Notes under the pieces: model-generated
Told to the model about the DNA's origin: nothing
Seen by the model: only the letters and a program-made list of their open reading frames with translations
Database searches by the model: none
Source of the DNA: Cunninghamia lanceolata
Lineage: Eukaryota > Streptophyta > Pinopsida > Cupressales > Cupressaceae
Direction: 5' to 3'
NCBI GenBank assembly: GCA_027924645.1
Contig: BSBN01001483.1
Location: forward strand, 1,612,001 to 1,676,000
DNA: 64,000 nucleotides
Translations under genes and position numbers: made by a program
Part shown: piece after piece, positions 59,880-64,000 of the stretch
Position numbering within the stretch: position 1 is the stretch's first letter
Layout: each line of letters starts with the position of its first letter

Positions 59880-61660
59880 AATGTATGCAACTGGCAGGTT
59901 TTTAATGATGATAAGGATTTACTGAGATTTCTACATTGTATTGATGAATATGAGAACCAAGAAATAGATTTCCAGAATTTTGGAGAGGTCGTAGATGGAA
60001 AAGTAACTCTTTTAGGGAAAGAAATAATTCAACTCAAGACAAACAAAATCCCTAGAGGGTTGGTAGCTTTAGAGAGAGCTTTTGACAATAGGGACCAACT
60101 TGCTACAAAGTCGTCTCCGACAAACAAGAATGATTTAGAAGAGATAAATTTGGGAACATCTCATGCCCCCAAGAAGGTATACATTGGCAAATAGCTAAAA
60201 CCACACATCAGAGTTATGCTGATTGCATTGCTAAGAAAGTACAAGCATGTCTTTGCCTGGTCTTATGAGGACCTAAAAGCTTATAGGGAGGATTTATTCC
60301 AGCATGAAATCCCTTTGAAGCCTAGAGCTAAACCATTTAGACAAAAATAGAGACCCATAAACCCAATTTTAGCTCCTAAAATGCAAGAAGAACTTATGAA
60401 ACTTAGGGAGGCTGGAATAATCATGCCTATCAGACACTCGACTTGGGTGTCTAATCTGGTCCCAGTCAGAAAAAAGAATGGTGACATCAGGCTATGTGTG
60501 GACTTTAGAAATCTAAATATGTCCTCTTTGAAGGACAATTATCCACTGCCAAACATGGAAGCTATGTTGCAGAAGTTGACCAGTTGTGAACTTCTATCCA
60601 TGATGGATGGATTTTTAGGATACAATCAAGTGAAGGTAAAGGAATCAGAGCAATTCAAGACTGCTTTCACTACTCCATGGGGGACATATGTATATGTGAG
60701 GATGCCATTTGGACTGACAAATGTAGGTGCTACATTTCAAAGGGCCATGGATGTTGCTTTTGCAGGACTGATTGACTCAATCTTGGCTGTATATCAGGAT
60801 GACTTGACTGCTTATTCAAAAATGGAAGAGCAGTACTATATGCATTTAGAGCAAATTTTTATTAGAGCATTAGAGTATGGTATCTCACTCAACCCAAAGA
60901 AATGTGCTTTTGGGGTTGTGGAAGGAAAACTGCTTGGACATATTGCTTCCAAGGAAGGGGTCAGGATTGATCCTGAGAGGGTGGCTGTAATTGACAAAAT
61001 TCAGGTCCCTAAAATAGTGAAAGGTATTCAGTCCTTCTTTGGACAAATTAATTTTGTTAGGAGATTTATTCCTAGCTTTGCAGAGACCACCAAGGATATC
61101 TCTAGGATGCTGAAGAAGGGTGCAACTGTCAAATGGGAAGATGAAGCAACCAAATTGTTTCAGAACATAAAAGAAGCTATAAAGATGGCTCATGTATTAA
61201 AATCTCCTGATTTTTCTAAGCCATTTCAGTTATTCTCATTTGCTTCTTTCCATACTATAGCTGCATGCTTATTGCAGAAGAATGAAGAAGGGTTTGAACA
61301 GCCTATTGCTTTCTTTAGTAGGTCATTGCAGGCTGCTGAATTAAAGTATGATATAATGGAGAAGCAGGCATATGCACTAGTCAGAGCAGTTAAGAGCTTC
61401 AGACCATATTTGGTGGGCTCTCAAATAGTTGCATATGTGCCTCATGCAGCAGTCAAAGATATATTTACTCAACAAGAGGTAACTGGAAGGAGATGCAGAT
61501 GGATAAACAAATTGCAGGAGTTCAACATAGAGATACAGATCAAGAAATTGGTAAGAGGACAAGGTTTGGCAAAGCTAATGACACAGTCAAATTTAGAGGC
61601 ATGCCAAGTGAATGTAGTACATGATGAAGTTATAAATATGTCAAGATCTGAGTGGTATAA
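59880..61660 (+). pseudogene. Tat B reverse transcriptase plus degenerate RNase H
   Basis: RT motifs are 'RLCVDFRNLN', 'DGFLGYNQVKVKESE', 'MPFGLTNVGATF' and 'YQDDL' (about 60796). The trailing RNase H fold again lacks all acidic residues ('FSFASFHT', 'EKQAYALV', 'YVPHA'). TAG 60192 and 60348 replace glutamine codons (CAG in Tat A). The best-preserved run is 60381-61715, 445 codons. Confidence 0.9.
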
Positions 61661-61727
61661 GGACATAGTACATTATCTGCAGAATTTGAACTATCCTTCC
61701 CATCTCAGTGATATCTAGAAGAGAACT

Positions 61728-62906
61728 TTGAAGCTACAAGCTATTAAATACATCATTGTTCAAGGAAAGTTGTATTGGAGAAATCATGATAGTGTATTAC
61801 TCAGATGTGTGAATGAGGATCAGGCTAAGGATATTCTCAAGGACATGCACAATGGAGTATGTGGTGGACATTATGCCACCCATACAATAGCCCACAAAAT
61901 TCTCAGAGATGGCTACTGGTGGCCAAGTCTTTTCTCAGATGCACATAGAATGAGGAAATGTGATCCTTGCCAAAGGTTCTCAGGAAAGCTAAAATATGGA
62001 GGTGCATTACCCCTTAGGACTATAACTGTAGAAGCTCCATTTCAGCAATGGGGAATTGATTTCATAGGGGAAATCTCAGAAAAATCAAGTGGAGGGCACA
62101 GTTGGATTCTAGTCACCACTGATTATTTCACCAAATGGATTGAGGGCATCCCAACTAAAAAAGCTACTAGCAAAGTGGTGATGGACTTTATTCTAGAGAA
62201 TATTATCACTAGATTTGGAGTACCGGCCAAATTGGTCACAGACAATGCTATGTGCTTCAGGTCTGGTGAGTTTGTTGATTTTTGCAATAAATATGGAGTG
62301 GATTTGTCTCATACATCACCATATCATCCACAGGGTAATGGTCAAGTAGAGTCAAGCAACAAAAGTCTCATAAAAATCATCAAAAGGATGGTAGATAAAA
62401 ACAAGAGGTCTTAGGACTCAAAATTGAAGTTGGCGTTATGCGCTGATAGGGTGACAGTGAAGAGAGCGACAGGAAGGTCACCCTATGAATTAGTATATGG
62501 TGCAGCAGCTAGGTTGCCTGTGAATAACCTCCTACCAGTTTATAAATTCATCCAAAGGAACGGTGAGGAGACTGGGGACCCAATGACTGGAAGAATAAAT
62601 CAGCTGGTTGCACTTGATGAAATAAGAAGGGAGGCACATAAAACAAACATCAAGACGTGGCAACAAGTGAAATATCTGTTTGACAAAAGGGCTACAGGGA
62701 GAAGGTTTTAGATAGGTGATTTAGTCCTTATGTGGAATGCTAGGAATCAGGATAAGGGCAAACACGGTAAATTTGAACCCTTATGGACTGGCCCATATCA
62801 AATTAGCAATATCTATGGAGATGATTCCTATTTTCTCCAAGCCCTAAACGATGAACTAATGGAATTGCCAGTGCACAGTAAATTCCTTAAAACTTTTTTC
62901 ACATAA
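61728..62906 (+). pseudogene. Tat B integrase to terminal TAA
   Basis: An H2C2 finger ('GGHYATHTIAHKILRDGYWWP' to 'KCDPCQR') and a D,D-35-E core ('QQWGIDFIGEI', 'LVTDNAMCFRSG', 'YHPQGNGQVESSNK') are followed by a C-terminal region ending in 'HSKFLKTFFT' and TAA 62904. TAG 61716, 62412 (Trp in Tat A) and 62709 (shared with Tat A) interrupt. The intact end of the reading frame is seen only in this copy. Confidence 0.9.
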
Positions 62907-63064
62907 ATGAGTACCTTCTGTGCACACTGTAGATTAGTTGTAAATATTTTGTATATGCCTTGTGTAGTCGGTCGTGTTTTGGGTTTTGAGTTTTGTCTGG
63001 TCTGCCCTAGAGTAGTCTGGTCCTCGCTACAGTCTTGCACCTGCATGTCCCCAATCAGAGCCTG

Positions 63065-64000
63065 TGTTGGTAATCATTTATGTCTAGGGTTTTAAGCTTA
63101 AATGATTGCAGGGTTTTTTATTTAAACCCTATAAAATTTCTAGATCCATCGGTGTGAGTTGGTTTTTTGTTTCAGCGATTATGTTGTCCACAGTCGTTTG
63201 TTCCTTTCATCGCTGTGACATGCTTCATCGGCAAATGAGTTAGGGGTTATTCCGATGGCTGACGAGATGATTTATGGTCTTCGGTGTGACATTCTTCATC
63301 AGCGTAGGGGGAAAATGTTTCTCCGATGGGTTGGTTACACCAATGGAGGTATCTGTTGGGCTGACAATGTGTGTCGGGCAAGTGGCAAGGTGTTTGGCCG
63401 ATGGAGGGGTCTCCCCGATCAAGTAGGGTCGTTGGTGTAACTATGGGCATCGGTGGATGTTTCTTGGGTGTTACTGATCTTTGATAGACAAGGTTTATGT
63501 GGGGTGGTCGTCGGAGTGACAAACGTATCGGCAGGTGAGTTTTCAGGCCCGTCGATGGGTTCTGGTCTCGCCGATTGGGTTTTGGTATCGGTGGGAGTCA
63601 AAGTGATGGGTTGATGGCAGGTGGTTCAATGGTCATGTAGGGCAAAAGTGCATGACACTAGGTTTGCTTGTGGCTTGGTTTATATGATAGTCAAGCAAGC
63701 ATTGCAAGATGAATGTGGGATTATTGATCTTGCATTTTTTAAATGGTCAGCGATGGATGCGTGGGGTGCCTACGTGGCACATTTTTATTTGTTCTTGACT
63801 TTTCAGACTATTTTAGCATCGTGGATCTCAGCGATAGGTAGGATTTCGACGGTCACAGTTCAAACTTTCATCAACGTGGGATTTCCCGAGCTTGATGCAT
63901 CTTTCTTGGCAGGAATCTTCAGACGCAGACCGTTGCTACGTCCTATGGGTTGGTGTGCCATTAATGGCATAGGAATTGCAGAGGTATGGCCTGATTGACT
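63065..64000 (+). repeat. 3' LTR of Tat element B (partial)
   Basis: The first 936 bp match the 5' LTR from 54323; the rest lies beyond the window. Confidence 0.92.

Larger units (their letters stand above)
54323..64000 (+). mobile_element. Tat-group Ty3/gypsy retrotransposon B (3' LTR cut by window end)
   Basis: A second copy related to Tat A throughout the internal region, with the same domain order. The 5' LTR (2,082 bp) is clearly shorter and mostly different in U3. The 3' LTR begins 63065 and is cut at 64000, so the target duplication cannot be checked. The polyprotein from ATG 56535 to TAA 62904 remains in a single frame. It is interrupted by 14 in-frame stops, all TAG, at 56859, 57072, 57210, 57555, 58308, 58554, 58572, 59163, 59757, 60192, 60348, 61716, 62412 and 62709. 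The first ~230 bp of the LTRs differ by roughly 6-7%, so it is older than Tat A. Confidence 0.92.

Overview
This is repeat-dense nuclear DNA from a seed plant. Evidence is the family content: two Tat-group Ty3/gypsy elements, a Tekay-type chromovirus, solo LTRs, a Helitron remnant, and fragments of plant-specific genes (COBRA-like, G-type lectin receptor). Multi-kilobase LTRs, nested insertions and heavy decay suggest a large genome. A conifer or other gymnosperm is my best guess, but nothing seen proves it. I found no intact host gene, rRNA gene or convincing tRNA gene.

Layout. 0-2.4 kb: a minus-strand Ty3/gypsy gag split by the 3' end of a Copia-like element. 2.46-4.15 kb: a Copia-like LTR block. 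4.15-9.97 kb: an old minus-strand Helitron. It has an RPA70-like gene (OB domains F, A, B, C with a zinc ribbon) followed by the N-terminal part of the Helitron replicase, and the RPA gene is split by a solo LTR with a perfect AATAA duplication. 9,999-22,297: complete Tat element A (2.79-kb LTRs, ATGTG duplication), inserted about 30 bp upstream of the RPA start. 22.3-33.4 kb: AT-rich DNA with gene debris: a large fold-back repeat, a COBRA-like/TPR chimeric fragment island, an S-locus-glycoprotein-like fragment, a second inverted repeat and one unidentified exon-like remnant. 33,393-50,495: a 4.69-kb minus-strand solo LTR (TACGG duplication) split by a complete plus-strand Tekay element (33,875-46,287, CTATC duplication). 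52.3-54.3 kb: a palindrome cluster, a TA microsatellite and a decayed intron-containing gene. 54,323-64,000: Tat element B, inserted in the last visible exon of that gene; its 3' LTR runs off the window.

Main points of interest. Both Tat copies place an extra RNase H, with its acidic residues intact, between protease and reverse transcriptase. The normal post-RT RNase H has lost its acidic residues in both copies. In Tat B the whole 6.4-kb polyprotein stays in one frame. It is broken by 14 stop codons, every one TAG, while its natural terminator is TAA. Tat A shows 8 TAG, 2 TAA and no TGA; Tekay stops are mostly TGA at expected CGA arginine codons. This looks like methylation-context decay (CHG in Tat, CG in Tekay), although one TAG is shared by both Tat copies. 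The Tekay element also carries a small extra ORF ahead of gag with a SUMO-interaction-like motif.
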